Assembly: GCF_035222485.1 (NCBI RefSeq)
Contig: NC_085920.1
Span: forward strand, 2,542,001-2,606,000
Origin: Podospora pseudoanserina
Taxonomy: Eukaryota > Ascomycota > Sordariomycetes > Sordariales > Podosporaceae
DNA length: 64,000 nucleotides
Reading direction: 5' to 3'
Positions 34,890 to 47,650 of this stretch are shown in pieces. Numbering within the stretch: the first letter of the stretch is position 1; every line of letters begins with the position of its first letter. A program made the translations under genes and the position numbers. The notes beneath the pieces are model-generated. The model was not told where the DNA came from and ran no database searches. It saw nothing but the letters and a program-made list of their open reading frames with translations.

Positions 34890-36094
34890 GCGGCTCGAAT
34901 CATTGGTGGCTTAGTCAAGCTCGAGGGGGGTGGTTCAGGATGATAACGCCGGTAATGAAGATATCTACCATACACAGAGGGCAGGCGGGCAGGCATTGGG
35001 ATGGGAAGAGCGAAATACGATTCACGTATGGTAGCGTTGAGAGACGTCGGTTCAGTATTTGAGGAAGAAGAGCGGCGGTCAGATATTTCTTTTTGACGAT
35101 TGGTTTCAATCAGGACCAACTCAACCGAAGTACGGAGGTAGATCTGGGTTTTTTTTTTCTGCATTGCAGTTTGCTAGGTAGACCAATTTGGGACATCGTC
35201 TCTCAGGCAATCATTCTTTACCCCTCTCTCAAGCAGTGTCTTTTTTTTTCTGTGAACAATCCGTGAATACTACCCAACATTGCCCACCCCGCCGCTAGTA
35301 TCAACAAAAGAAGGCAAGGGACCAAAGTTTGGGCGGTGAAGGCGAAGGCGGTGAGGGTCCAGCTGTCGAATGAGCGTTTCGGCGCATCATGACATCAAAC
35401 CTCAGGTTTCGATATCCTGCATGCAGCCAAGAGATGTGACGTGCTTTGTCAGCAGCGTTGACGAGATAAGCATGCCAAGATTTCCGTCTGGACTTGTGGA
35501 AATTACTTTGACTGATGGTGTGTTGCCTAGCAACGGGATTGGTATTTACGGATGAGGTTATTTTGAGGATTGCCATCGCCGAGTCAACAGGGCTGAAATG
35601 ATTGGTATGCGATTTGTCCTTTTAATAAGAACCGGTGTATGAAGTGTTGAAGGTGATTTTCTCTAGGGTTGAATAGGAGATGGAGAGGGCTGTTGGTATG
35701 GCATGCATGCTATGTGTATTGATATTCGAGTGAGTGAAATAGCTACCTGTGATATGGTGAAACTTGACATTGTAAACGCCTGTGTTGCCGCCATGTCCCT
35801 CTGGAAGTGAATGCAACAAAGTGATATCATCCTCCACCACGCCGGTCCATGAGAAGTGATAGACGAGAAGCCGATATCAAATGCAGAGCAAGAAAGACGC
35901 ATACCCCGATCCCAACAAGACCCAAAAGCAAGACAAAAACAGATAGCAATTATGGTATATATATTAAGCCAAAAAAGCAAAACGTCATGAAATGGGGGAT
36001 TTCCACCACATAAAAGTTCGCCCTAAACTAACAAGTAAAAGAAATCTCCATGTATATATATAGCGAGACCGCCCAGACATGAAACAACTCCCGT
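34890..36094. other. Convergent intergenic region
   Basis: This is 3' flank of Ran and of the WSC oxidase gene. T/A runs occur near 35150-35160 and 35240-35250. No gene was seen. Confidence 0.55.
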
Positions 36095-39000
36095 TTAAAT
36101 CCCCGGCCTCGAAAAATCAAGCCCCTCAGGCCAGTTACCCAACTGCCCTGGATCACCACCAATGCGAATGTACTTTCCAATCGCCGGAACACCGCCATCC
36201 AAAACAAACATCTGGTACCACCCCGGAGGAGCAATATTGACGTTGGGGGGGGCATCAACCGTGCACGCCGTCCCCGCGCAGCTCACTCTCGGCATGAGCG
36301 TCCTCGCGCCCATGGAGTTGCCATGCGTGGAAGAGACCGACGCCAACAAAGTAACAGTGATAGGGCCGTTCCTTGCCGCGACGCCGAGGGTAAAGGGAAT
36401 GTTGGTCTGGTTGTATGTCCAGTCCTTGTTTGTAATCGCAAAAGTTGGCCTGGGGAGGCCGTTGAGGAGGTAAGGGGGGACAAAGACCTCGACGCGGTAT
36501 TCATCGGGGTAGACGCCGTCCTCGGGATTGGAGCCCGAGATGAGGACGCGGCCGTCAAGGAGGGTGATGGCTTCGGAGTGGTACATTCTCGGGATGGTGG
36601 TGTTAGCCATGACGGTCATGCGGCTGTGAACGGGCTTGGTGGGGTCATAGAGCACGGCGTTCAGGTTTGGGGTGTTGGCGAGGCCGAAACCGGCCACGCC
36701 GTGCTGCGCGCCGTTGACGATGAGGTATGTTCCGTCGGGGAGGGGAGACATGCAGGACATGACACGCTTGGAGGGCATGCGCTCGATGGTCCAGACGGGG
36801 TTGGGGGCGTCGGGGTAGGTGGACACGCAGTTGTCCAGCGCGTTGGAGGTGCCCTCTGTTGAACCACCGCAGACGAGGTAGCCGAGGTAGTCGGTGTATG
36901 GCCAGCGCTGCGGGAGGAGGACAGCGGCACCCTCGAGAGGGTAGGTGCGGCCGCCCTTGGGGTCGTTGACAGCGCCGGGGGCGTTGGGGAGGACCTTGAT
37001 TGTGGCGAAGGTGACGGGGTCGAGGATGCGGGCCTCGTTCCAGTACTGGACGAAGATGCCGCCGCTGGGGAGGACCGAGAGGAAGGGGTAGAGGTTGTTG
37101 GGGTGGGTGCGGGTGAGCCATTCCATCTCCAATGGGGCAGCACCGGTGGCGGGGAGGAGCTCGATGGTGGGCTCGGCGGCGTCGTTGGCGCCGATGGAGC
37201 CACCAATGACGAGGATGGAGCCGTTGGTCATGATCATGGCGGTGGGATACCAGCGGCCTCTTTGCAGGCTGAGCTCCCAGACGTTCTCCTCCCAGTCGTT
37301 GGTGCCGGGGACGCCGGGGGATCCATCAGGCCAGTAGAGGCGGGTGCCCTGGAGAGACTCACCGGACCAACCGCCGACATTGAGTTGACGACCAGCCTTG
37401 TCGGGGAGGGTCACGCCAGCAGCGCAGAAGACATCGGTCTTGATGTGAAGCTCACGGAAAGTGAGGGTTTGCATATCGAGCTCGTAGACACCAGTCTCGT
37501 TGCCAGGGCCGGTACCACCCTTGGAGATGAAGGAGACCTTGCCGGTGATGGTCTCCTGAGTGATGAGCGGGCAGTTGACACCGTTGACCAAGTGCTGGTA
37601 CTGGCCGGCACGGTAATCCTGAGGGAAGCCCCAGCTGTAAAGGGGGGTGCCAGTCCAAAAGTAGGTAGTCAGACGACCGAGACCACCGCAAATGGCCGAA
37701 GCGTTACCAGCACAGGTGATGGCGCACTCAGTTTCTGGGCGGAAGGTAGCGCCAGCGGCAGCAATGTTGGGAGGATCACCGCAGTAGCATTCCTCGCCGT
37801 ACTCAAGACCAGCAGCGGCATAGCCGAACTCTCTGCACCTGTTCAGACACATGTTAGGCGTCATGACGCCAGGGAAGAAAAGCTGCCAGGAGAGGGTGCG
37901 CTTGTTGTTGACGTTGTCCTCAACGCAGCCTTGGTACTCCCACGAGCCGTTAAGACCGCGGACCTGGGGAGCAGGAGGCTGGTAGATCTCAGGTTCGCCC
38001 TCGGAGACGATGTTCATGCGGTCACCGGCACCGCACTTCTGGGTCGGGTTGCCGGGGCAGTTCATGCTGCACTGAGACTCGGAAGTGGTCACGCCGCCAT
38101 TGAAGATGGCATTGCCGCAAAAGCACTGCTGAGTGTACTGGACACCGCTGATCTTGTAGCCGCCAGCCACGCAGCGGCTCGCGCACTCGCTCTGGCTGTT
38201 GGTGGGGCTGTCGACGAGCTGAACGGGGAGAATGCGGCCCTGAGCACCATCGATCCAGCATCCCTGATAGCTCCAGCCTTCGGGAAGACCAGTGACGACA
38301 AGAGGAGGCGAGGTCGTGGTTGGCGCAGCGGAGGTGGTTGTGCCGGAGGGAATGGAAGTGCCGTCCCTGGCATAAACCGACAGACGGTTGCCGGCGCCGC
38401 AATAGTTGAAGGGGTTGCCGGCGCAGAGCATGCTGCATTCACTGGCAGGGGCCACAACGGAGCCGACAGTGAAGCTGTTGCCGCAGTAGCACTCCCTGCC
38501 ATACTCGGTTCCGAAGTAGGTGTAGGCAGAGCAGAAGGCCTGGCAGGACTCGAGGGTCATATCGTCGGAAGCATAGGTGGCACCGCTCAGGGCACGAGGG
38601 CCGGGAGACTCGGTGTAGCATCCATACCAGACGTAGTCATCTCCGACCGCGGCGGGCTGTGATGGCCCAGAAGGAGTAGGGCTGGGAGGGGGAGGGGGTC
38701 CGGTAGAGACGGTGCCTGTCGCCGTAGTCGCAGTAGTGGCTGCGGCAGGAGGGCTGGACGTTGACGACGGGGTGTACTGGTTCTGGTAGTTGTACACATT
38801 GAGGCGGCTGGGGCCACCGCAGAACTCGGTAGTGTTGCCGTTGCACGTCATACTGCAGCCGCTGGCAGCAGGGGCACCGCCGTTGGAGATAGTATTACCG
38901 CAGAAGCACTCTCCACCATACTCAACGCCAGCAAGAATGTAGTTGGCCGCAGCACAGGCAGCTGTGCACTTGGCAACAGTCATCTCACCAGCAGGAATGC

Positions 39001-39560
39001 TGCCGATCCCGTAGGTGAGTGTGCGGCCAGTCGTCCCTTCAGAGTAGCACCCCATATGTGTGAAGCCATTTACGCCTGGGTTGGCCTTGGGACCCAAGTC
39101 TTCGGTGGTGGAATAGAGCGAGAGTCTGCTTCCCGCACCGCAAGGCTGCGTTGCATCTCCAGAGCAGGCCATGTTGCAGACCGAGTCCGCAACCTGGGCA
39201 GCCGCAGGAGCAATGCTGTTACCGCAGAAGCTATATCACTGGTCAGCATCAACTAGGTAAGGTAGGTAACTCCACCGCCTTCGGGTCCCCAGAGAATGCT
39301 CACCATTCTACGCTGTACTCAGTTCCAGCAAACTTGAAGCCGCGGGTCTGGCAATAGCTGATGCATGTCTCGGCGGTCATATGGGTGCCGTTGACATAGC
39401 CGCCGCCGGTGAGGGTCCGCCCCGGAATATCTGTGTAACAGCCCTCATACTGCCATTGTCCTGGAAGAGTGGCAGGGACTGAAAGTTGAGCGAGTGAAAG
39501 GGTGACGAAAGAAGCAGCGAGGAGAGAAGAGAGAAGGGTCTTGGATGGTGAGGACTTCAT
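36095..39560 (-). CDS. Secreted five-WSC glyoxal-oxidase-like copper radical oxidase
   Basis: Exons 39560-39304 and 39230-36095 encode 1130 residues. A signal peptide (about 1-25, LLSSLLAASFVTLSLAQ) leads into five WSC carbohydrate-binding domains at about 37-125, 141-232, 286-372, 405-495 and 516-609, each starting near a GC(Y/W/V) motif and rich in cysteines. A Pro/Thr/Ser linker lies between WSC2 and WSC3. The C-terminal half (about 615-1130) is an AA5_1 glyoxal-oxidase beta-propeller plus Ig-like end. The expected copper radical ligands are visible: Cys about 688 (VFCAAG) and Tyr about 747 (RWYPT) for the Cys-Tyr cofactor, Tyr-His about 969-970 (RMYHSEA) and His about 1055 (SSTHGNSMG). 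It should oxidise an aldehyde or alcohol to make H2O2 while bound to wall or plant glucan. The intron (73 nt) joins EYSVE to CFCGN. Confidence 0.95.
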
Positions 39561-42500
39561 GGTGAAGCCTTGTACGCCCAGTGAAGGACGTCAACACCGA
39601 CTAAAACGAATGACAGGGTTGGGTTAACCGAATGGCAGAAAGAAGGAAAAGCCATCGAAGACGTGTGGGGGAGGCCATCTCTATATGTATCACCATCGCA
39701 AACTGTCAGCGGGGGGAGGGGTGTACGGCAGGATCCATCTCACTTTCTCGCTCGCCGAGGGCACGATGTGGGCGTATTGCGGAAATGGCCATCGCGAACC
39801 ATAGGTTGCACAGACAGCAACGCTGCTCCTCTCTGCTAGGAATAGGCGGAACAAGGGCCCCCCGCAAAGCTAACACTCCTTTGGAGCGCGCGACTGGCTG
39901 GGCCCTTGCGCCAGCCCAGCGAGCCCAGCAAGCACCTGGTCTGGGCATGGAAAGAAGCGAGAGACCTGGTGGGTCATCTCGTTCGACAGAGACAACAGAT
40001 TGCAGGGGTTCTTTTTTCCATCGTCGAAAGGGGTGGGTCAGTGAGACAGGGGTGTGGTGCACATCAAGGCTTCCAGTCCAGGAATGCAGCGGCAATATTG
40101 CGTACGGAGGTGCAGCTGGTGTGGTCCCTGATAGTCGCAACGGTCAGGCTGCTGCTGGTGCTGTTGCTGTTGCTACAGTACATACGACTGATCTTGGTTG
40201 ACGGCAGGACTCGCAGCCAACGAATGAGGGCCGATGTGGTGATGTTGATGTGGGTGGCTCAAAAAAACCAATCCCTTCTTCGGCACTCCAACTGGAACCA
40301 GGGGAAATGACAAGCGCCATGATAAGATTTTCTCTCAGTGGGGTGGCTTTTGAGGGCATTTCTGACATTTTGTTGCTGGGTTATGACTTCTTCTCAGACC
40401 AGGACTGGCTCTCCGCTGTTGAACCGTCCACTCAGACTCTCCAAAGCTACTCCGTGCCCATATGCTCGCGAGACCGTCGAAGGATTGCTCGGTGAAGGGG
40501 CCGGATAATCGGAGAACGCCATGGTCAGCGATGGGCTGAAGTGTTGCCAGCATGCTGATGTGGAAATTTTGTCTCGCCAAGCATCTTTGGTGAAGGAGTT
40601 CAACGGGCCCAGGTCCGGTCCAGGCTTCCATTGCATTGCCCCTCGGCGCATGGAAATTGGGGATTGCTGGAAGCCGGCCCCCCGTGGTCAAGCCATCCGG
40701 TGACGGGCTCGGCTAACTAGGCCTAACCTGTACATGACAGGCCTTTTTTTTTTTTTTACGGGAGGCCAATGCCCTCAATGCACACACCGTCGACTTCTGT
40801 GTCACCAGGCGGGATACGAGGACTGTGCGGATGGATATGGAGTTTTGTTCTGTCAGCCCGGTCCAATAAATGCCGGTCCGATGACGCTCGACAGAGTACC
40901 CCGAATGGAAGCTGGAATCTAAAATCCCTTCAGAAGATGAGAAAACGAGTCCAGTCCGAGCTCACACGTGTTGGTCCACTGGGAGATCCATCAGAAAGGT
41001 CCAGCTATTCGGGACTATTGAAGAGGACCCCGGCCTGCTGGGACCGGCCGGTGATCATTGTTGATGGAGGCGATCGTCCGGTTCTTGCTGTTGCTCTGTT
41101 TCCCCTTTAAGCCAGCGAGCCAGGGGCATGATAACTTTATTTCAGTGACCTTTCCCGTTTGATTGGACAGGCGGCACGGACGCTCCTCGGATTCAGGTAC
41201 CTGTTTGACGACCTTTCAGCAGACAGTCATGCCATTCTCACCGCTCAGGAAGGTGACGGCGATTCGCTGATGGTCGCATCTTGCAGTTCGCTCTTTTGAC
41301 TGGAATAAGCTGTATGCGTTTTGTCGGTTTGGGGCAAGCGGTTGAAGGGCTATTGTCCGAACTGCAGCTGAGCGCAACGAAAGAGGCATAGCTCGATCAC
41401 CTGCTGCCCCATCCCCTACCCACTCCGCGCTCAGCCCTGCAATCGTCAAGCCATCAGTGCCATCCGCAACCGACTCTGCCGACTGTGCCATCTCTGAGCA
41501 CTCGCTCACCTTGCCGTACCAGACTCCGGAACTCTCTGGCTTTTCTCCCGACCGCCTTCACGTCTCACAAACGACGCCGTAGGCAGACCCAAGATCGCCA
41601 AGCACTTCTCCGGAATGGAAGCTGCCGATACTGAAATCTGGGGACGTACTCAGCGACTGTTATCAGTCTATCCATATCCATCTCCCCACGGGGCTGTAAA
41701 GCCAGCAGGATGCAAGACACTGTCTCAAAAGAGGGTGTGTGGTGAGTGGGGGTTTGATGTTGAGGTCGACGACTGTGATATGGACACCACTCTCAGAGAG
41801 ACCTCGGCCTCGGGCACCGTACACCGGGCACTCTGACACTCAAATTCTCGCCAAGTTGACTCAAGTCCGACATTAACCATGCAGTCAGAAAACACGAAGT
41901 CCCTGATAGACCTCGCCGTACAGCAACCAACAAGGCACGACTCATGCAGGCACCTGCACAGTTCATTACTGACCCCATCACCGCAGCAATATCGATACAA
42001 CTTATTAAGGTTGAGTCCGGCCTGTTGTTGCTTCTTGGAGATATCTTTACCCTTTCAACTTACATTCGTCCTATTTTTGGCTACCATGCGATGGTCTCGG
42101 ATACTGACGATAGTACGTAACGATAGCGGAGTCAAGTGGACGTCAACAGAGTCTCGGCGGACGTTCGCGGAGAATTGATAACTGCCCGATGAGGGAGTAC
42201 AGCATCATAATCCGATGCTGGCTTTCGGGGATGACAGTAACACGAGTCTTGCGGTCAGCAAAAGACATACAAACTGGGCGAGCTCGCATCAGCATCCGTC
42301 CAAGGTAGCACTGCCATATCAACGCTATCAAGACTTCGCACGAGTTTCAACAACTGTTGTTTTAACCACTCAAATATCAGCATCACTATCGGCGTATCGC
42401 ACTTTGGATTTCCCATGCTGGCTGCCCCCCCAATATGCAACCCCCCAACGCATACACACACTTACATACTACAATCCCTGTCGGTTCATCTTAATGCAGC

Positions 42501-45500
42501 AAGCCACCGTGGCGGACCCCAGAAGCTCGAGAAATCCCACAAAAATATTGGGTGCAGCCCTCATGGCTCGTATCCATCTGCGAACCAACTCATCAACACT
42601 CCAGTCACACATAAGCCGAGCTTCTTGGGCTGCATGTCTTGCAACCCAACTCATCCACATTGGTCTCCTCTATGATTTTGTATTTGGTGGCGAATGCCAC
42701 TAGGTCAGAAGGAAACGCCGTTGCAAATTACCAAGGTCAGTGGCTGAGACAAGTTCGCAGTTCGGCCCCCAATTTGAACAGACCTTCGGTAACCGCTTCA
42801 CCAAAACGAGATACCCGGCGAGGCGCTACCGGGGTAGGTGACACAAAATTCACAGCAAGACATTCCAATGACGAGTTGGAGCAACCGAAGAGTCTTTGGA
42901 ATGTTTCCGAGGCCAACCGGCAGTCTTTGACATGACCACGTCCCGTCATCAAATTGTTTGGGATTTTACTCACCTCTTCGGTCTCTGTGCGCCCACGTCT
43001 GAACAGATGCTGGATTGCTGGTTCGCATAGCACGGCACCACAACGCTGCTGCAATGCTACCTTCTCAAGACCTTGGCCTGCGTAGCTGGGTTAAATCGTC
43101 CGACATTTCCGCATCCTGTTGACTGCTCTGGGAATTGAATACGGGAGGACTTATCAAAGACTAGCACGACAAAGAGGCAGGGTGGGGAGGCCATCCCTGC
43201 AACCCCTCGAGCCCCGTCCAAGGGGGGACTTTGGTTTGGCACCGTCACGTTACCACGTCAACCTTCAGCCGCATCGCATGCTGTCAGTCAGGAATCATCA
43301 CGGTCTTGGTTACCTCAATTGGATCTTGATCGTCCCACCTTCTGTTGATTCAGAAGACACATGGACGCCATGACCAGACTCAAGAAAGTATCAGATGATC
43401 CCAGTCAGCTTTCGGCTCAAAAATTGAGTCAAGCTTAACAGAGAGTTATTCCTGTCCCAGGACCCTGCATAACATGCATGTGCATGCCAGACAGACGTCA
43501 GTTGTCGGATGCAGAAAAAGTCAATGTCTCATGGAAACAGAAGGTCTCAGGTACAGCTTCGACATAATTCGGACGACATCTTATCAGCCCGCCCACCTAC
43601 CCTGCCGCGTTGTATAATATGTATATTTTGCTTATCCAATTACCAAACGGACCACACAGTCCTATATTTCACGCTAGCCATTGAGCGTATGTACTGTCAA
43701 AAGGGGCATCACAATCCTTCCCGTTCTCGGTTTGATCTGAGAGAGGCGAAGCATACAGGCCATACAGCAACACGCTACGCGCGCGCGCGCCCACTGAACA
43801 GGCAAGGAGACTAGCTTGTTCCTGTTTCTTTTAAAATCACTGGAACGTCAAGGTTGAGCGCCACACGTAGATCTATTTCTTGTTTTTCTTGTTTACCCCC
43901 TGGGGGGAAAAAGCTTCATCTTCTGCAGAGCCCTGACGCTATCGAATTTCACAAATTTGTTATGGTTTCAGAGGTTGATGGAGAAGTCGAGAAGAGGGTG
44001 TGTGTCGACGAATGTGGGAGCTGGTTGTTCATCAATCTTCTGACCCCCATTCAGGGGGCATGAGGGAGGGGCTGGCCACTCACACCAGCTTACTTACACA
44101 CACCACACCGCTTGGCGGAAATAAACAATGTCAGAAGGTTGTTGGTTTGGGATGTTGAGCAGTAAATTTGAAGCTAGGGTCTAGACGCCCTTCAGCTCTG
44201 GAAATGGGTGTGATATTACCTCGGTTGTCGATGACAAGACAATGACGAGGAGGCACATGCTGCCAGATGTCTGGAATCATTGCTGTTATGGAAATTTCGG
44301 CCCGTTTTTGTTGATGGTTTACGTACGTACATGTTCTTACGGTGAAGATAAAAGTTGGGTGGTTGTGGCTGGGGCCAAGAGAGAGGCACGTTCGTATGAA
44401 GAAGGACATGGGAAGCCACAGGAGATATTTGAGTAAGAACTCGCTTGTTACTAACGAATGGGGATGGTGGCAAGCCACAAATCATAGGGAAGGGAGGGAA
44501 TGGAAAACTCCGGCTTGGTGACGTCGTTGGGTTGGGATAGTCGAAGAAAGAGACGAGGTGAAGATTGTACCAAGACATCCAAATCTTCCGCAGAGAGGCG
44601 GATTGAGATTGAGAGCTGGAATATGGGATGGTCTCGTTCACATGCGGTCATCTTCTTGGTCTGGCAACTCAAAAATGTTTACGGCCGGCTAGACCGTCTC
44701 TGCTGACTTGAACATCCAGCCACGCGATGACAGAAGAACAGCTGAGATGATCGACATGGCCACATACGGCATCAATCTCTTTTCTGGTTGAAGACTCCGA
44801 ATCGATTCGGGCGTAAGACGGACAGGATGTCTCTGTCAAGTGAGGCAGCTAACGGTAAGCATTCATATGGCGCGGCCGTTTGTCCTTCCGGACTCCTCGT
44901 CGGCTCTTCTGGACGACACGGACGGCTGAGCAGATCAATCCCAATAGACTCGGCATACTTTCTATCATTTGATAGTCAGTTCTTGTTTCGATGGCCGCCC
45001 TTCCAGAGGTCAACTTGTTTCAGCGGTGATCGCGGTTGACACTCGAGACATCCCCTAATCAAGCTTACAATCCCAACAATCCCAAGAACACCATCTAACT
45101 GACCATACCAACACTATATGCCGCAGGAAGATCACCTGCCTTCTCTGTACCAAGCACTGTAAAGCTCCGAGTCTCCTCCTCTATTCAAGCCAGCTTCTAA
45201 GAAGACACGCAGACTCCTAAGCAAGTCTACCTTGCCACCTACACCTCGAGCACGACAACAACCTCCCTCAATAACACCACTATAAGAACGAGCACACGAG
45301 ACCTCTGAAGATACCCAACCTTCCTTCCCTCACGGTCTCCAACCTGCAGACTTCACTATCTCTCAGATCAGATGGTGAAGGCAACACGCACTCACCAGCC
45401 AGCAAGGCTACACAAGCCCTGAGTCAGACCCAAACCATCACATACGACCATACCTTCAAGAAAACTCGGCATCCCGTCCGCTCTGCCCTAGATAAGCTTG

Positions 45501-46029
45501 AAAGGGCCAGATCAGTACTCAGGTGGGTGACCACTGGGGAATCCCTGGTGTTGTATGTTTTTGCTGGTGCCCACTTTTTTGCTTGGATTGTTGATGTTTT
45601 GACTGTGTGTTTGAAAAATTGCAAGAGTGTCTTCCAGAGGAGGTTTTGCTGAGATCCATTAGGCATCAAACAAGAGAAGCATCGAAAGTGCATCACATAC
45701 GCGCTCTTTATGTGTGTTCATGCTCATGCTTGTTGGGCTTCTTCTCTCTCAAGCTGAACATCAACCATTTCCCGCCAGCTTCCTTTTCTCCCTGATGCCT
45801 CCTCTCAAGCAGTCCGGCAGAACAATGGAAAACATTGATTCATAAAATTTCACTCTCAAAACATAAACTCTCTTCCATGGTCTTTCCTTCTTAGCCTCCT
45901 CTGAAGGACCCACATTCATTCCCACAAAAAACTTGACCACGAAATTTTCTCAACAACTCGCACCTATAATAAATACCTCAACTTTGCCGCCAAAACAACA
46001 TCAAGACACATGGTTGAAATAGCCAATTC
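39561..46029. other. 6.5 kb stretch without a supported gene
   Basis: No family-level coding similarity was found on either strand, and codon-like structure is weak. The left end is the promoter of the WSC oxidase. A T run lies at about 40744-40757. A short alternating CG tract lies near 43777-43790. Between about 45053 and 45370 the plus strand is notably G-poor and C/A-rich, like a fungal mRNA leader. It is followed by an ATG at 45372 that opens only 16 codons. The longest frame (162 codons from 42215) shows no recognisable motif. Confidence 0.5.
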
Positions 46030-46116
46030 GCCCGGCTAGCTCAATCGGTAGAGCGTGAGACTCTTAAGGAGTACTCCGAAATCTCAAGGTTGTGGGTTCG
46101 ACCCCCACGTCGGGCT
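46030..46116 (+). tRNA. tRNA-Lys(CTT) with 14-nt intron
   Basis: The acceptor stem GCCCGGC pairs with GTCGGGC. The D arm (TAGCTCAATCGGTAGAGC) and T arm (GTGGGTTCGACCCCCAC) carry the A and B box promoters. The anticodon loop CTCTTAA gives CTT, read as lysine. A 14-nt intron (about 46067-46080) sits one base after the anticodon, the canonical place. The mature length is 73 nt. Confidence 0.96.
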
Positions 46117-46420
46117 CAATTCCCGTCTAACGACACTGCCATGTATTTTTTTTCCTCTCCTAAGAATCTTTTTTTTTTTTTTTTGGTATCTTGGACAATG
46201 GGTATACAATCTTCCTGAATTATGTTGGTTGAGCCCGTCATTTGTTGAGAGCCATGATTGTTTCATACTTGCCTTACCAGGTATGTGTGATTGACATCTG
46301 GTATATAATACATAACCATATACATCACCACATCCATCCCTTCCTCTCTTGATATCCCATTCTCCCCCTACCACCTCCTCATTCCTCCCAACCTTTCCAC
46401 CTTCCCTCCCATCCCTCCCC
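46117..46420. other. Spacer between tRNA-Lys and bZIP gene
   Basis: It contains the Pol III stop tract (below) and a second longer T run at about 46169-46185. The rest is T/C-rich 3' flank of the minus-strand bZIP gene. Confidence 0.5.
46146..46153 (+). terminator. Pol III T-tract downstream of tRNA-Lys
   Basis: Eight consecutive T residues begin 30 bp past the tRNA end. This is the first run of four or more Ts and should stop RNA polymerase III. Confidence 0.7.
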
Positions 46421-47650
46421 TCATCTCATAACCCCCTCAACAACCACCTCCCACTCCCCCCTATCCACCCTCGCCCCAAAATGCGGACACCTCACCACCC
46501 TCCTACCCCCCAACTCCCCCTTCAACCTCTCGACCCGTCCCATCACCCTCTCAACCCCATATTTCGCCAAAATCTCAAACCAAGCCTGCACAGGTGTGAT
46601 CTCGATCCTGTCCTCGCCTTCTTTTTCCAACACTTTTGAGAGCCGGTACAAATTTTTTAGTGTGAGGGCTGAGTTTTCCCATTCTAGGGACTCAGTTCCC
46701 GATGATGATGGTTTGAGATTGATGCCACTTCCCGGGAAAAGCTGGGTGCGTTTGGCGGCTCTGAAAATTGATGACGGGGCGGAGGACAGGGCGAGGGATG
46801 TTGCGGTGAGGGAGTGCCCTTGGGAGGAGTGGAATGGGGGGGTGGTGACTGGGGAGGAGGTGGGAGGGGAGAAGTGGGAGGGGTGGAAGTGGGTTCTGCA
46901 GGTGTGTTCTAGTCTATTTCGAGAGACAAAAAGTCAGTAGTGGTTCAAGAGGAAAAGGCGGGGGGAGAAGACCAACGCGAGGATAAAATTGATGGCGGTT
47001 TGGATTTGGGGTGGGGTCATGTAGGGTAGCTCGGGAGGGTGGTCGGGGGTGTTGGTGATGGGGTTTTTGGTTGGGGTGGTGATCGAGGAAGAGGAAGCAG
47101 GGGCGAAAGTTGCTGTTGTCGGTGGTGTGGGTAGGATGCTAGAGTTGGGGATGGCGGTTGCCGCTGTGGTGGCTTTCGTCACTGCTTCAAACCCTGGGGA
47201 TGATAACCCGCTAACCATGTAACACGGCGCGCCTAGCACCTCGTCGTAGCCGAGCTGCATCGTCATTGTGAAGTCCATTTCTTCAGACATATACCACGGC
47301 CCTGCTACCCCTTGCTGCTGTTGCGGCGGCGCTGGCTGTGGGCCTGGGAATGACACCCCGTTCCTCAACCTCAATCCGGCCTTCATCCCCTCATTCTCCA
47401 CCCTCAACACCCTCCTCTCCTTGTCCACGTCCTCAATATGCTTCCTTATCTTGGCCACCTCTTGCTCAAGCTCCTTGACATAGTTGGCTTTGCGTTGGCG
47501 GTGCTGGATCTGCGCTCGCCTGACTTGGGCGCGGCGGTGGGCGGCTTTTGATTCTGGGACTCCAGAGCCGTCGTTTCCTTGGTTGTCTGATGATTGTTCT
47601 GGGGATGAGGAGCAAAAGTTAGGGGGCTGGTACGGTTGTAGGTAGATCAT
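46421..47650 (-). CDS. bZIP transcription factor
   Basis: Exons 47650-46977 and 46913-46421 encode 388 residues. A basic region near 35-55 (HRRAQVRRAQIQHRQRKA) is followed by a heptad region NYVKELEQEVAKIRKHIEDV, together the fungal bZIP pattern. The middle is Pro/Thr/Ser-rich. A C-terminal segment (PVQAWFEILAKYGVERVMGRVERL) is probably a conserved helical module of this bZIP subfamily. The intron uses donor GTTGGT and acceptor AAATAG in phase 2, joining INFILA to LEHTCRTHFHPS. Without it the frame ends soon after. The gene is expected to bind DNA as a dimer in the nucleus; targets cannot be inferred. The asparagine typical of the bZIP core is absent in the visible basic region (QIQHRQRK), a feature of some fungal bZIPs. 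Confidence 0.82.

Noticed and set aside
37103-38662. 519-codon open frame on the plus strand
   Set aside because: It is antisense to the WSC oxidase, is repetitive in step with the WSC domains, and results from the GC-rich codon use of the real gene. It has no family features.
42215-42703. 162-codon frame in the gene-free stretch
   Set aside because: Composition is not protein-like, there is no motif, and no splice partner extends it.
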